Shown here in pieces: positions 55,265-64,000 of a DNA stretch of 64,000 nucleotides. Below the pieces are notes generated by a model that was given only the letters and a program-made list of their open reading frames with translations, ran no database searches and was not told where the DNA came from. The position numbers were made by a program, and so were the translations under genes. Source of the stretch: Pusillimonas caeni (lineage in GTDB: Bacteria; Pseudomonadota; Gammaproteobacteria; Burkholderiales; Burkholderiaceae_B); NCBI RefSeq assembly GCF_003545815.1, contig NZ_PDUW01000003.1, positions 310,001 through 374,000 of the forward strand. The letters are read 5' to 3'. Each line of letters starts with the position of its first letter. Positions within the stretch are counted from its first letter, which is position 1.

Positions 55265-58005
55265 GCGTTCCCCGAGCAACGGTCCGGTTGCAATTGCATG
55301 CCGGGTTCACGCTGGATCATGCGCGTGAGCAAATACCCTACTACGCCTCGCTGGGCGTGAGCCACCTTTATCTATCTCCCATATCCTGCGCCGTGCCGGG
55401 CTCGCTTCACGGCTACGACGTCATCGACCCCACGCGCGTCAACCCCGAGCTGGGCGGAGAGCCGGCGCTGCGTGCGCTGTCGGAAGCACTGCGCGCGCGC
55501 GGCATGGGCATCCTGCTGGACATCGTGCCCAATCACATGGCTACCCATCCCGGCAACGCATGGTGGTGGGACGTGCTGGCGCGGGGCAGGCAAAGCCGCT
55601 ATGCGCACTGGTTCGACATCGACTGGCGCCCGGCCGATAAAACGCTGTACGGCAAGGTGCTCGCGCCTTTCCTGGCGCAGGACTATGCCGGCAGCCTTGC
55701 GGGGGGAGAACTGAGGTTGGTTCATGACGGCGAGCGGGACCGCTACCTGATCGAGGCGAGCGGAGGGCGGTTTCCTGTGGCCGACGGTACGCTCGCCTGC
55801 CGCGGGCGCGACTGCACCGAGATTCTGGCGGAACACGATCCGGCCGAGCACCGGGGGCGATGGCGGCTGCACGAGCTGCTCAAGCGGCAGCATTATCGGC
55901 TCTGCGGCTGGCGCTGCGCCGCGGACAGCATCAACTGGCGCCGCTTCTTCGAAATCAGCGGACTGGCGGGGCTGCGTATCGAAGAGCCCGAGGTGTTCGA
56001 CGCGGTGCACGAGCTGCCCCTGAAACTGTACGAACAGGGACTGATCGACGGCTTGCGCATCGACCACGTCGACGGGCTGGCGCGGCCCCTGGCGTATTGC
56101 CGGCGCCTGCGCGAGGCGATGCGGGCAAGGCGGCCCGGCGGCGCGGGAGCCGGGGCGGAGCCTTGGGTGGTGGTGGAGAAGATCCTGGCCGGCGGCGAAG
56201 TGCTGGATGAGCGCTGGCAGGTCGACGGCACGACCGGATACGACTTCATGGACCAGGCGGCGGCGGTGTTGCACGATGCGCACGGCGGGGCGCGCTTGAT
56301 CGGCCTTTGGCAGCAGGTATGCGGCCGCTCCGACACGGCGGCCGATTTCCTGCGCGAGGCGCGAACCACGATGTTGCGCCGCCATTTCTTCGCCGAGCGC
56401 AACGCGCTGGTCCGCCGTGTGCACGAATTGATTCATATGCGGGCGCGGCCGGGAGAATGGTCGCAGGAAGCGGTCGATCGGGTGCTGGAGGTCTTTCTGG
56501 CCTGCTTTCCCGTTTATCGCAGCTATGTGGAGGGCGCGGAGGCCGCCGACCAGGACCGGGCCGTCATCGACAGGGCGGCGGCCCAGGCCCGTGCGCGCCT
56601 CGATCCGGACTCCGGCGAACACCGCCTGCTCGATCTCGTCACGGCCTGGCTGATCGCCATTCCGCCCGGCACACAGCCGGCGCGAAGGCCGGGCGCGCCC
56701 CTGTGCGACGAAGCGGCTTGCCGGCAAGAGGCCGTGCGGCGCTTCGAGCAGCTGACCCCGCCCCTGGCGGCCAAGTCGCTGGAAGACACCGTGTTCTATC
56801 GTTATGGGCCGCTGTTGTCGCGCAACGAAGTGGGGTCCGATCCTTCGGTCCTGGCCGAAAGCGTCGAGGCGTTCCATGCGCGCAATGCATGGCGGGCCGA
56901 ACACTATCCGGCTTCGCTGCTGGCCACGGCCAGCCACGACCACAAGCGCGGGGAGGATGCGCGCGCCAGGCTGGCCGTACTGAGTGAAAGGGTGGAAGAG
57001 TGGGAGCGCGCCTGCAGGGAGTGGGCGGCATGGAAGACGCAGGAATGCGAGACGCCCTCGCAAAGCGCCGAGCGCTACATGCTGTGGCAGGCCATGGTGG
57101 GCGCCTGGCCGCTGGATCTGCATCCGCGCGATCCGGAGGCGCTTGCCGCCTTCGGCCGCCGCATCGTGCAATGGCAGCGCAAGGCCCTGCGTGAAGCCAA
57201 GCAGAACTCGAGCTGGTTCGATCCCGATCTGGACTACGAGCTGCGTTGCGCGCAGTATGTCCACGAATTGCTGGGCTGGGCTCCGGCTCAGGCGCGGCGT
57301 CTTGCCGAAGCCGTGGACGCCGACGAGAGGCCGGACGCATCGGACGGGCACGCTCCAGAGGCCGGCCTGCTGTGTTCGTTCCACGATTTCGTCCAGGACA
57401 TTGCGCCGGCCGGGGCCGTCAACAGCCTGGCGCAGACCGTGTTGCGCCTGACGTCTCCGGGCGTGCCCGATCTTTACCAGGGAACGGAGTGGTGGGACTT
57501 CAGCCTGGTCGATCCCGACAACCGGCGCGCGGTCGACTACCCGGGGCGCCGCCGGGCATTGGATGCCGCGGCGGCGAATGCCGACATGGCCGCGCTGCTC
57601 GCCCACTGGCGTGACGGCCGCATCAAGCAGGCCGTCATCCGCGCGGTGCTGGCGCTGCGCGCCCAGGCCGAAGCGGTTTTCGCACGGGGCGCCTGCCTGC
57701 CCCTGGAGACGGCGGGAAGGCGCCGCGAGCATGTGATCGCCTACGCGCGGCGCCTGGGCGGACAGGACGTGATCGTGGCCGTTCCGCGCCTGTGCGCACA
57801 GGCCCTGGCAGAGCAGGAAGGGGACGGCGGCCCGCGCATCGATATGACTTACTGGGATGACACCGGTATCATGGTATCTGCCCTTGGCGGCCGTGACATG
57901 AAGGACATCTTTACGGGCAAGACTCATCGCCCCTCGGCAAATGCAGAGCTGCCGGCTCAGCGGCTTTTCGCCGAACTGCCCTGCGCCGTGCTGGTGACGA
58001 CCTGA
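55261..58005 (+). CDS. treY: Malto-oligosyltrehalose synthase
   Basis: A 914-residue GH13_26 enzyme that isomerises the reducing end of glucan chains to an alpha,alpha-1,1 link. Start TVRLQLHAGFTLDHAREQIPYY, then LYLSPI, ILLDIVPNHMA, nucleophile Asp268 in GLRIDHVDGLARP, LLATASHDHKRGED and a late VPDLYQGTEWWDFSLVDPDNRR. GTG 55261 overlaps the malQ stop, so it is translationally coupled; the longer upstream frame is not family-like. Last gene of the trehalose/glycogen run. Confidence 0.95.
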   Translation: MSVPRATVRLQLHAGFTLDHAREQIPYYASLGVSHLYLSPISCAVPGSLHGYDVIDPTRVNPELGGEPALRALSEALRARGMGILLDIVPNHMATHPGNAWWWDVLARGRQSRYAHWFDIDWRPADKTLYGKVLAPFLAQDYAGSLAGGELRLVHDGERDRYLIEASGGRFPVADGTLACRGRDCTEILAEHDPAEHRGRWRLHELLKRQHYRLCGWRCAADSINWRRFFEISGLAGLRIEEPEVFDAVHELPLKLYEQGLIDGLRIDHVDGLARPLAYCRRLREAMRARRPGGAGAGAEPWVVVEKILAGGEVLDERWQVDGTTGYDFMDQAAAVLHDAHGGARLIGLWQQVCGRSDTAADFLREARTTMLRRHFFAERNALVRRVHELIHMRARPGEWSQEAVDRVLEVFLACFPVYRSYVEGAEAADQDRAVIDRAAAQARARLDPDSGEHRLLDLVTAWLIAIPPGTQPARRPGAPLCDEAACRQEAVRRFEQLTPPLAAKSLEDTVFYRYGPLLSRNEVGSDPSVLAESVEAFHARNAWRAEHYPASLLATASHDHKRGEDARARLAVLSERVEEWERACREWAAWKTQECETPSQSAERYMLWQAMVGAWPLDLHPRDPEALAAFGRRIVQWQRKALREAKQNSSWFDPDLDYELRCAQYVHELLGWAPAQARRLAEAVDADERPDASDGHAPEAGLLCSFHDFVQDIAPAGAVNSLAQTVLRLTSPGVPDLYQGTEWWDFSLVDPDNRRAVDYPGRRRALDAAAANADMAALLAHWRDGRIKQAVIRAVLALRAQAEAVFARGACLPLETAGRRREHVIAYARRLGGQDVIVAVPRLCAQALAEQEGDGGPRIDMTYWDDTGIMVSALGGRDMKDIFTGKTHRPSANAELPAQRLFAELPCAVLVTT

Positions 58006-58043
58006 GCCCGTCTACAATCACCCAGAATGTTAGGATACGTTTC

Positions 58044-58670
58044 ATGGCTCAATATTTCGTCGTACATCCGCAAAATCCCCAAGCACGCCTTTTGAAGCAG
58101 GCCGGCCAGTTTCTGGCCGACGGCGGACTCGTCGCCGTGCCCACCGATTCCAGCTACGCGGTCGTGGCCCGCCTCGACGACAAGAGCGCGGCCGATGCGC
58201 TGCGCCGCCTGCGCGGGCTGGACGAACGGCATCATCTCACTCTGCTGTGCCGCGATCTGGCCGAAATCGGCCATTTCGCCCGTGTCGACAACAGGCAGTA
58301 CCGCTTCCTCAAACTGGCCACGCCGGGTCCCTGGACCTTCATTCTCGAAGCCACGCGCGAAGTGCCGCGCCGCGTGTCCCATCCGTCGCGCAAGACCATC
58401 GGCATACGGGTGCCCGACCACAAGGTCACGCTCGATCTGCTCGATGCGGCCGGCTCTCCGTTGATATCCACCACCCTCATCCCCGAAGGCGAGGACGAGC
58501 CGCTCAACGATGCCGAGCAGATACTCGAGCGCTACGGGCATCAGCTTGCCGCCGTCATCGACGGCGGCGCCAGCCCGCTCATGCCCACCACCGTGATCGA
58601 CCTCAGCGGCGCCGAGCCCGTCGTCGTGCGCCGCGGGGGCGGAGACCCGGCTGCTCTGGGGCTGGACTGA
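58044..58670 (+). CDS. YciO/Sua5-family threonylcarbamoyladenylate synthase-like protein
   Basis: A 208-residue YrdC-fold protein: LADGGLVAVPTDSSYAVVARLDDKSAAD, LRRLRGLDERHHLTLLCRDL, the FKLATPGPWTFILEA-type nucleotide region and RRVSHPSRKTIGIRVPDH. The C-terminal LISTTLIPEGEDEPL matches YciO better than TsaC. It may help make the t6A tRNA base, but YciO proteins are only weakly active. A separate unit from treY (38-base gap with AGGATACG). Confidence 0.9.
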   Translation: MAQYFVVHPQNPQARLLKQAGQFLADGGLVAVPTDSSYAVVARLDDKSAADALRRLRGLDERHHLTLLCRDLAEIGHFARVDNRQYRFLKLATPGPWTFILEATREVPRRVSHPSRKTIGIRVPDHKVTLDLLDAAGSPLISTTLIPEGEDEPLNDAEQILERYGHQLAAVIDGGASPLMPTTVIDLSGAEPVVVRRGGGDPAALGLD

Positions 58671-58757
58671 AACTTTCACTCCGCCGCGCGATCCAATGTC
58701 CTGTCCCTTCCTCTTTCTCGCCGGGCCTTTCTGTCCGGCGATTTCCCTTCTGCATCT

Positions 58758-59408
58758 ATGGATTCACTGATTCAAACCATTGCGGTGTATGCCCTGCCCG
58801 TGCTGTTCGGCATCACACTGCACGAGGCGGCCCACGGCTACGTCGCCCGCATGTTCGGCGACCCCACCGCCTACGAGGCGGGGCGCATCAGCTTGAATCC
58901 GATCAGGCATGTCGATCCCATCGGGACGATAGCCGTACCCTTGTTCCTGCTGTTCAGCACCAAGCTGCTCGGCGGGGCGGGCATATTGTTCGGATGGGCC
59001 AAGCCCGTTCCCGTCGACTGGGGGCGGCTGCGCAATCCCAAGCGGGACATGCTCTGGGTGGCCCTGGCGGGGCCCGCGTCCAACCTCGTCATGGGCGTGA
59101 TCTGGGCAATATCCCTGCGCCTGCTGATCCTCAACGGCGCTTCGCCCGACGATTTCTGGGTGCTGATGGCCTTTGCCGGCATACAGATCAACCTGGTGCT
59201 GATGGCGCTGAATCTGTTTCCCCTGCCGCCGCTGGACGGCGGCCGGATCGTATTCAGCCTGTTGCCTTCGCGTTTGGCCTGGAAGTACGGCAAGCTCGAG
59301 CCCTACGGCCTGCTGATCCTCATCGTGCTCATGCTGACGGGGGTGCTGTGGATGCTGTTGCGGCCGCTGCTGGCGTTCGGCCAGGCCATCATCACGTGGT
59401 TCTTGTAG
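58758..59408 (+). CDS. Site-2 protease family (M50) membrane protein
   Basis: A 216-residue polytopic protein. The zinc motif is HEAAH in FGITLHEAAHGYVA, and the second metal-site segment is NLFPLPPLDGGRI. About five membrane helices, no PDZ domain, matching the short SREBP-S2P-like family common next to housekeeping genes in Burkholderiales. Substrate unknown. Confidence 0.92.
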   Translation: MDSLIQTIAVYALPVLFGITLHEAAHGYVARMFGDPTAYEAGRISLNPIRHVDPIGTIAVPLFLLFSTKLLGGAGILFGWAKPVPVDWGRLRNPKRDMLWVALAGPASNLVMGVIWAISLRLLILNGASPDDFWVLMAFAGIQINLVLMALNLFPLPPLDGGRIVFSLLPSRLAWKYGKLEPYGLLILIVLMLTGVLWMLLRPLLAFGQAIITWFL

Positions 59409-59474
59409 AAAACTTGCCGCGTGCGCAATATGCCCGGGCGGTTTATCCGGTAAACTTGCACGTTATAGTTGATA

Positions 59475-59491
59475 CAGGCGCCTTGCGCCTG
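59475..59491 (+). promoter_or_regulatory. Tight inverted repeat in the dapA leader
   Basis: CAGGCGC-CTT-GCGCCTG, a perfect 7-bp stem with 3-base loop, about 30 bases before the dapA ATG. Could shape mRNA stability or be a protein site. No T run follows, so it is not a terminator. Confidence 0.45.
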
Positions 59492-59519
59492 CACGCCTCC
59501 AGACGGAGCTTTTTTCATC

Positions 59520-60422
59520 ATGGCTAGTACAGAAAGCGCGACACCCACTTTTCAGGGCAGCCTGGTTGCCCTGGTCACTCCCATGCATCCGGACGGCAGT
59601 CTGGACTTCGACGCGTATCGAAAACTCATCGATTGGCACGTCAAAGAGGGAACGGACGGGCTGGTGGTGGTCGGCACCTCGGGCGAGTCCCCCACGGTCA
59701 GCATGGAAGAGCATGCCGAACTCATCAAGGTGGCGGTCGAGCATGCCGCCGGGCGGGTGCCGGTCATCGCGGGCGTCGGCGGCAACTCCACCGACGAGGC
59801 CATCGAGCTTTCCCAGTACGCCAAGAACGTGGGCGCACAAGCCGGGCTCTCGGTCGTGCCGTATTACAACAGGCCCACCCAGGAAGGCATGTACCGGCAC
59901 TTCAAGGCCTGCGCCGAAGCGGTCGACCTGCCGGTCGTCCTCTATAACGTACCGGGCCGCACCGTGGCCGACCTGTCCAACGAGACCGTGCTGCGCCTTG
60001 CGCAGGTGCCGGGCATCATCGGCATCAAGGACGCCACCGGCGACATCGGGCGGGCAGGGTGGCTGCTGCACCACAAGCCCGAAGCCTTCCAGGTCTTCAG
60101 CGGCGACGACCCCACCGCGGCGGCGCTCATCCTGCTGGGCGGCAAGGGCAACATCTCCGTCACGGCCAACGTCGCGCCCCGGCTCATGCACGAACTGTGC
60201 ATGGCGGCGCTGGCGGCCGACGTCCCGCGCGTGCGCGAACTCAACGGCCGCCTCGCGGGTCTGAACAAAGTACTGTTTATTGAAGCCAACCCGATTCCCG
60301 TCAAGTGGGCCGTCGCCGAGATGGGGCTGTCTGCCTTGGGCTATCGTTTACCCTTAACCCCCCTGGACGAACGCTATCACGATGCCGTGCGCGGCACCCT
60401 GAAAGACGTGGGCTTGATTTGA
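59520..60422 (+). CDS. dapA: 4-hydroxy-tetrahydrodipicolinate synthase
   Basis: A 300-residue TIM-barrel lyase that condenses pyruvate and aspartate semialdehyde in lysine synthesis. Schiff-base Lys170 in [10 protein letters not shown], Tyr141 in LYNVPGRT, and the GTSGESPT loop are present. ATG 59520 is preferred over the upstream GTG at 59469 in-frame. Direct precedence to bamC is a conserved betaproteobacterial arrangement. Confidence 0.97.
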   Translation: MASTESATPTFQGSLVALVTPMHPDGSLDFDAYRKLIDWHVKEGTDGLVVVGTSGESPTVSMEEHAELIKVAVEHAAGRVPVIAGVGGNSTDEAIELSQYAKNVGAQAGLSVVPYYNRPTQEGMYRHFKACAEAVDLPVVLYNVPGRTVADLSNETVLRLAQVPGIIGIKDATGDIGRAGWLLHHKPEAFQVFSGDDPTAAALILLGGKGNISVTANVAPRLMHELCMAALAADVPRVRELNGRLAGLNKVLFIEANPIPVKWAVAEMGLSALGYRLPLTPLDERYHDAVRGTLKDVGLI

Positions 60423-60424
60423 AA

Positions 60425-61555
60425 ATGACGAATATGCGTAGAAACAAACGCTATGCCGCCCTGGCCGCCGGCCTGGGCCTTGCGGTGCTATCCGGCTGCT
60501 CGACATGGAACCAACTGACGGGTCGCGAAGAGTCCGTCGATTACCGCAGTACGGTGCCCAGCGCCGGAAACCCGCTCAGCATTCCTCCCGACCTCACGCA
60601 GGCCGGAAGCGACGCGCACTACCGCGCGCCCGAGGGCACGACCACGTTCAGCCAGTATGCCCAGAACACGCAGCAGCAACAGGCGGCGGGCGCGTCCAGC
60701 AATGTGCTGCCCACCAGCGACCACGTCCGCGTCATGCGCGACGGCAACATACGCTGGCTGGTGGTCGACCAGGCGGCCGAAGACGTCTATCCCAAGGTCG
60801 TCGACTTCTGGGGCGAACAGGGCTTCACCATTCATACGCAGAATCCCCGCGCCGGCCTGATCGAAACCGACTGGGCCGAGAACCGCGCCAAGGTGCCCGA
60901 AGGGTGGATCAAGAGCGCCCTGGGCAGCATCATCGATTCGGTCTTCGACAGCGGCGAGCGCGAGCGCTTCCGCACGCGTCTCGAGCGCATCGACGGCCGT
61001 ACCGAAATCTACATCAGCCACGATCAGATGGTCGAAACCGGCACCTCGGACAATACCGGCTTCAAGTGGGTCGAAGGCAAGGAAGACCCGGGCTTGAACG
61101 CCGCCATGCTGGCGCGGCTCATGGTTTTCCTGGGCACCGACATCGATCGCGCCCAGACCCTGGTCACCCAGGCCGAAAACGATGCCAACCGGCCCCAGGT
61201 CGAGCGTCCCGCCGAAGACCAGGCCTCGCTGCGCCTGAACGAGTCCTTCGATCGCGCATGGCGCCGGGTGGGCGTGGCGATCGACAGCGCCGGCTTCTCG
61301 GTCGACGACCGCGACCGCTCCAGCGGCGATTACTTCGTGCGCTATCTCGACACCGACACGGGGCGCAAGATCGAGCAGCCCAACTTCTTCGGCCGCCTGT
61401 TCGGCAGCAAGGGCACGTCCGAGGCCGAAGTCTATCGCATCCATGTGGCCGAGCAGGGCGGAGCCTCGGTGGTCAGCGTGCTCGACCAGGCCGGCCAGGT
61501 CGATCAGTCCGATACCGCCAAGCGCATCATCAGCGTGCTGGGCAACAATATGTAG
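60425..61555 (+). CDS. bamC: Outer-membrane assembly lipoprotein BamC
   Basis: A 376-residue lipoprotein: signal ALAAGLGLAVLSGC with lipobox Cys, a disordered linker (SVDYRSTVPSAGNPLSIPPDLTQ) that docks on BamD in relatives, then two helix-grip domains (about 100-240 and 270-370; IRWLVVDQAAEDVYPKVVDFW and RLNESFDRAWRRVGVAIDSAGF). Part of the BAM complex. ATG 60434 is an alternative start. Gap to dapA is two bases. Confidence 0.93.
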   Translation: MTNMRRNKRYAALAAGLGLAVLSGCSTWNQLTGREESVDYRSTVPSAGNPLSIPPDLTQAGSDAHYRAPEGTTTFSQYAQNTQQQQAAGASSNVLPTSDHVRVMRDGNIRWLVVDQAAEDVYPKVVDFWGEQGFTIHTQNPRAGLIETDWAENRAKVPEGWIKSALGSIIDSVFDSGERERFRTRLERIDGRTEIYISHDQMVETGTSDNTGFKWVEGKEDPGLNAAMLARLMVFLGTDIDRAQTLVTQAENDANRPQVERPAEDQASLRLNESFDRAWRRVGVAIDSAGFSVDDRDRSSGDYFVRYLDTDTGRKIEQPNFFGRLFGSKGTSEAEVYRIHVAEQGGASVVSVLDQAGQVDQSDTAKRIISVLGNNM

Positions 61556-61565
61556 TGTCTCTATC

Positions 61566-61596
61566 GCAGCGCCGCCGGCCGCTTCGGCGGCGCTGC
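61566..61596. terminator. Strong hairpin between convergent bamC and rhodanese genes
   Basis: A 12-bp stem (GCAGCGCCGCCG with its complement) and a 7-base loop. It lies between the two convergent stops and may serve both; T-runs are short. Confidence 0.7.
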
Positions 61597-61601
61597 CTTC
61601 C

Positions 61602-62123
61602 TCATAAGGTCCGCCGGTTCCACGGCATGGCCATCAGCACGCGGGCCAGGCCGCAAAAGCCCGACACCCCGGCAAATACCAGCCCAGCGCCGACGAAACC
61701 CGAAAGCGCCAGAAACCATGCGGACGCCGTTGCTCCCAGGACGGTGCCCAGCACGACCAATGAGCCCGCAACGATCTGCACCTGCCGCTGAAGCTCGATG
61801 GGGCGAGAAGCGTCGATAACGACAGGCAGACCGGCTTTCTTCCAGGCGTCCAGCCCGCCTTCCAGCATATATGCATCGCCGTTCCGGCAGGCGCTCAGCG
61901 CCTGTGCCTGCGCTCGCGTGCGCGCTCCCGACCGGCAGTAGAAAATGACGCGCTTGGCATCCTGGAAGGCAGCGCTTCCGTCGTGGAGGCGTTCGGCGGG
62001 CACGTGCAGGGCTTGCGCTATGTGTTCGCGCGCATGCTCGTCCTCCGAACGGATATCCACGAGCACGGCTCCCCGGTCCAGTTGTTGGCGGGCGGCTTGA
62101 GGCGAGAGGGGCTTCAGTGACAT
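61602..62123 (-). CDS. Rhodanese-DUF2892 membrane protein (YgaP-like)
   Basis: A 173-residue protein. Rhodanese domain about 1-105: VLVDIRSEDEHAREHI and the active-site Cys in FYCRSGARTRAQA, which moves sulfane sulfur. Residues about 115-165 contain two membrane helices of DUF2892 (SLVVLGTVLGATASAWFLAL and FVGAGLVFAGVSGF). The layout equals E. coli YgaP. It is followed upstream by an ArsR gene 12 bases away, so the two are one unit. Confidence 0.93.
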   Translation of the reverse strand: MSLKPLSPQAARQQLDRGAVLVDIRSEDEHAREHIAQALHVPAERLHDGSAAFQDAKRVIFYCRSGARTRAQAQALSACRNGDAYMLEGGLDAWKKAGLPVVIDASRPIELQRQVQIVAGSLVVLGTVLGATASAWFLALSGFVGAGLVFAGVSGFCGLARVLMAMPWNRRTL

Positions 62124-62135
62124 AGGGGCTTCCAG

Positions 62136-62453
62136 CTAACGAGAGGGACAGTAGATTTCCTTGAGTGTGGCGATCAGCTTGGCGACATCGGCGTTTTCGA
62201 TCCGGTAATACAGGGTCTGCGCTTCGCGCCTGTAGGTCACCAGGCCTTCTTCGCGCATTCTCGCCAGGTGCTGGGACAGCGCCGACTGGCTCAGGTCGAT
62301 GTACTCGTGCAGGCTGCCGACGGGCATCTCCCCATATTCGATCAGCAGACACAGGATCAGCAGGCGATGAGGGTTGCCGATGGCCCGCAGCATGGCGGCG
62401 GCCTTGGCCGACCCTTCTTCGAAAAACAGGCGATCTTGAGCGTTCATGGCCAT
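62136..62453 (-). CDS. ArsR-family regulator, BigR/SqrR-like
   Basis: A 105-residue winged-helix regulator: LRAIGNPHRLLILCLLIEYGEMPVG, LSQSALSQHLARMREEGLVTYRREAQTLYYRI. Cys34 (LILCLL) and Cys103 (YCPSR) flank the HTH; paired Cys in such positions are how BigR/SqrR sense reactive sulfur species. Together with rhodanese, a dioxygenase remnant and an SQR-like gene this indicates sulfide control (inference). ATG at 62453 or 62447. Confidence 0.9.
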   Translation of the reverse strand: MAMNAQDRLFFEEGSAKAAAMLRAIGNPHRLLILCLLIEYGEMPVGSLHEYIDLSQSALSQHLARMREEGLVTYRREAQTLYYRIENADVAKLIATLKEIYCPSR

Positions 62454-62479
62454 AACGGATTTTATATCAGTTTTTGCTA

Positions 62480-62497
62480 AATTAGAATATACTAATT
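62480..62497. promoter_or_regulatory. ArsR/BigR-type operator
   Basis: AATTAG-AATATA-CTAATT, an 18-base near-perfect dyad in the short divergent region. It lies 27 bases from the regulator start and 42 bases from the first gene on the plus strand. Confidence 0.72.
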
Positions 62498-62538
62498 AAA
62501 AAATAGGCTGCTGGAGCATTCACTGGAGGATCCCGCCC

Positions 62539-62715
62539 ATGCAAGCAACTGTACAGGTCCAGGCGTTTTTCGACGAACCGGCCAACACCGTGTCCTACCT
62601 CGTCGGCGATCCGGCCACCCTGCATCAAGCAAGAGACCGGTGCGGCCTGCGTATCCTACCGCATGGACGATGCCTTGTTCGTGGGCGATCAACGACACAA
62701 GGGGCCGCGACATGA
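62539..62715 (+). pseudogene. Remnant of a persulfide-dioxygenase (Blh/ETHE1-like) gene
   Basis: The opening QVQAFFDEPANTVSYLVGDPAT matches the start of Blh/ETHE1-like beta-lactamase-fold enzymes. The metal-binding THAHADH part is missing; immediately after residue ~30 a second frame reads GAACVSYRMDDALFVGDQ, which resembles the later CxxYxxxDAxFVGDT segment of the same family. So two internal deletions and a frameshift have removed the active site. The 58-codon frame left ends in ATGA overlapping the SQR-like gene. It may now serve as a leader. Confidence 0.7.
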
Positions 62716-64000
62716 CAAGCCGAACGAACGGCATGCAGCCGAAGGAAGAGGCCTTGACACCATGGATGAAGCAACGCCGCCTGCTGATGTCGGCGGGCGT
62801 GGCCGGGGCGATGGCTGCCGCAATGCCGCGTCCGGCGCGGAGCGCGGCCAGGGTCGAGACGAACGCGCGCATCGTCATCGCCGGCGCCGGTGCGGCCGGG
62901 CTTTCCGTCGCGTCCAGGCTGGCGGCGGGCCTCGAGGGCGCTCGCATCACCCTGATCGATGCGCGCAAAGCGCATCTTTATCAGCCGGGCTTCACATTGG
63001 TGGGGGCTGGAATAAAGCCCAGGGAGTACGTGGTGAGCCGCACGGCCGACTATCTTCCCCCGGGCGTGCAGCTGGTCGCGGAACGCGTCGCCGAATTCGA
63101 TCCGGACGGAAACAAGGTCGTGACCGAAAGCGGCGCATCGTACGGCTACGACTTCCTGATCGTTGCCACGGGATTGCAGCTCGAATATGGCCTGATCGAA
63201 GGCATGGACGTGGGGCTGATAGGCAAGCACGGCATAGGCAGCCTGTACAACGGCCCGGATGCGGCCTTGGCCACCTGGGAAGCCATGTCTGCGTTTGCCG
63301 ACCGCGGCGGCACGGGAATATTCCTGCGTCCCGCCACCGAGATGAAGTGCGCGGGCGCGCCGCTGAAATACGCCTTCATCACCGAGGACTACCTGACGCG
63401 ACGGGGCCGCCGGGGCCAGGCGCGCATCGTCTACAACGCACACAACAAAGAGCTGTTCAGTGTGCCCATCGTTTCCGAGAAAGTGCGGATGCTGTTCCAG
63501 CAGCGGGATGTCCAGGTCAATTACCAGCGGGTGTTGAAGGCCATCGATCCGGGCCGGCGTACTGCCACGTTCAGCACGCCCGACGGCACCGAGGAACAAC
63601 GATACGACTTCATTCATGTGATTCCCCCCATGCGCGCGCCCGAAGCCGTGCGCAACAGCCCCTTGCCGTGGCGCAGCGGGCAATGGGCCGCCGAAGGGTG
63701 GCTGGAGGTCGACAGGGGCACGCTGCGCCATATGCGCTATCCGAACGTGTTCGGCGTGGGCGACGTGGCGGGCGTACCCAAGGGCAAGACGGCCGCCAGC
63801 GTGAAATGGCAGGCGCCCGTGGCGGTGGACCATATCGTGGCCGAGATACGCGGCGCGACGTCCCAGGCGCTCTACACCGGCTACACATCGTGTCCCTTGA
63901 TCACGAGGCTGGGCCGGGCCATGCTGGTCGAGTTCGATTACCAGAACAATCTCGTGCCGTCCTTCCCGGGCGTCATCGCCCCCCTGGAAGAGCTATGGAT
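62712..64000 (+). CDS. SQR-like sulfide:quinone oxidoreductase (3' partial)
   Basis: An FAD-dependent oxidoreductase, 429 residues before the window edge. A Tat-like signal KQRRLLMSAGVAGA lies at about 20-34, then IVIAGAGAAGLSVASRLAAGL (FAD loop), the ATGLQLEYGLIEGM region, and two conserved Cys contexts of SQR: EMKCAGAPLKYAF and YTSCPLITRLG. VFGVGDVAGVPKGKTAASV is the C-terminal FAD motif. It would oxidise sulfide and pass electrons to quinone. ATG 62712 overlaps the remnant frame; ATG 62733 and ATG 62766 are alternatives. Confidence 0.87.
   Translation, partial: MTSRTNGMQPKEEALTPWMKQRRLLMSAGVAGAMAAAMPRPARSAARVETNARIVIAGAGAAGLSVASRLAAGLEGARITLIDARKAHLYQPGFTLVGAGIKPREYVVSRTADYLPPGVQLVAERVAEFDPDGNKVVTESGASYGYDFLIVATGLQLEYGLIEGMDVGLIGKHGIGSLYNGPDAALATWEAMSAFADRGGTGIFLRPATEMKCAGAPLKYAFITEDYLTRRGRRGQARIVYNAHNKELFSVPIVSEKVRMLFQQRDVQVNYQRVLKAIDPGRRTATFSTPDGTEEQRYDFIHVIPPMRAPEAVRNSPLPWRSGQWAAEGWLEVDRGTLRHMRYPNVFGVGDVAGVPKGKTAASVKWQAPVAVDHIVAEIRGATSQALYTGYTSCPLITRLGRAMLVEFDYQNNLVPSFPGVIAPLEELW

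Noticed and set aside
55372..57927. 851-codon antisense frame opposite treY
   Set aside because: Same reason: a shadow of third-position GC bias in a clear GH13 gene.

Overview
The window looks like a chromosomal segment of a GC-rich betaproteobacterium. Gene content (dapA followed directly by bamC, lipoproteins and membrane proteins of Burkholderiales type, high-GC codon use) fits the Alcaligenaceae or a close relative; this placement is inference and no 16S gene is present.

Layout. (1) 1-10150 is the right-hand end of a contractile-tail prophage. It holds baseplate genes, a DUF2612 tail protein, a tail fibre and its chaperone, a lower-GC O-acetyltransferase cargo gene, a lysis block (GH19 endolysin, two membrane/coiled-coil proteins, Rz with overlapping Rz1), DUF3606, a LigD-type DNA ligase, and a LexA-boxed SRAP operon on the minus strand. 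It stops at a tRNA-His 3' fragment that marks the attachment site. No integrase is in the window. (2) 10151-19702 is mixed chromosomal content: small accessory genes including a truncated tandem paralogue, a methyltransferase, a LysR/GST/solute-binding group, GFA, a Pmp3-type membrane protein, an alpha/beta hydrolase and a phospholipase D lipoprotein.

(3) 19734-58005 is the most interesting part. It carries a second-type rpoN (sigma-54) and an NtrC-type activator with an intact GSFTGA loop. Promoter-like sites with GG-N10-GC spacing and TTGCW/TTGCG at -12 lie in front of nearly every transcription unit: a GlcG-like gene plus an ABC exporter fused to a kinase-like ATPase and a receiver domain; a periplasmic Cys-repeat protein; ugd; rpoN itself; a BON/PRC-barrel/glycosyltransferase run; DUF378; an acidic small protein; and the glgA-glgE-treS/mak-glgB-glgX-treZ-malQ-treY run. 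The carbohydrate genes form a closed trehalose-maltose-1-phosphate-glucan cycle. The run from 28011 to 36677 encodes an unrecognised glycan pathway with heptose-phosphatase-like, carbamoyltransferase and UDP-xylose-synthase-like steps, fed by ugd. Together this reads as a sigma-54-governed stress and surface-glycan island. The wiring is inferred from sequence only.

(4) 58044-64000 is housekeeping: a YciO/Sua5 protein, a site-2 protease homologue, dapA and bamC. It is followed by a BigR/ArsR-type sulfide-detoxification locus (rhodanese-DUF2892, ArsR regulator, divergent SQR-like flavoprotein running off the window) in which the persulfide dioxygenase gene has decayed to a remnant.
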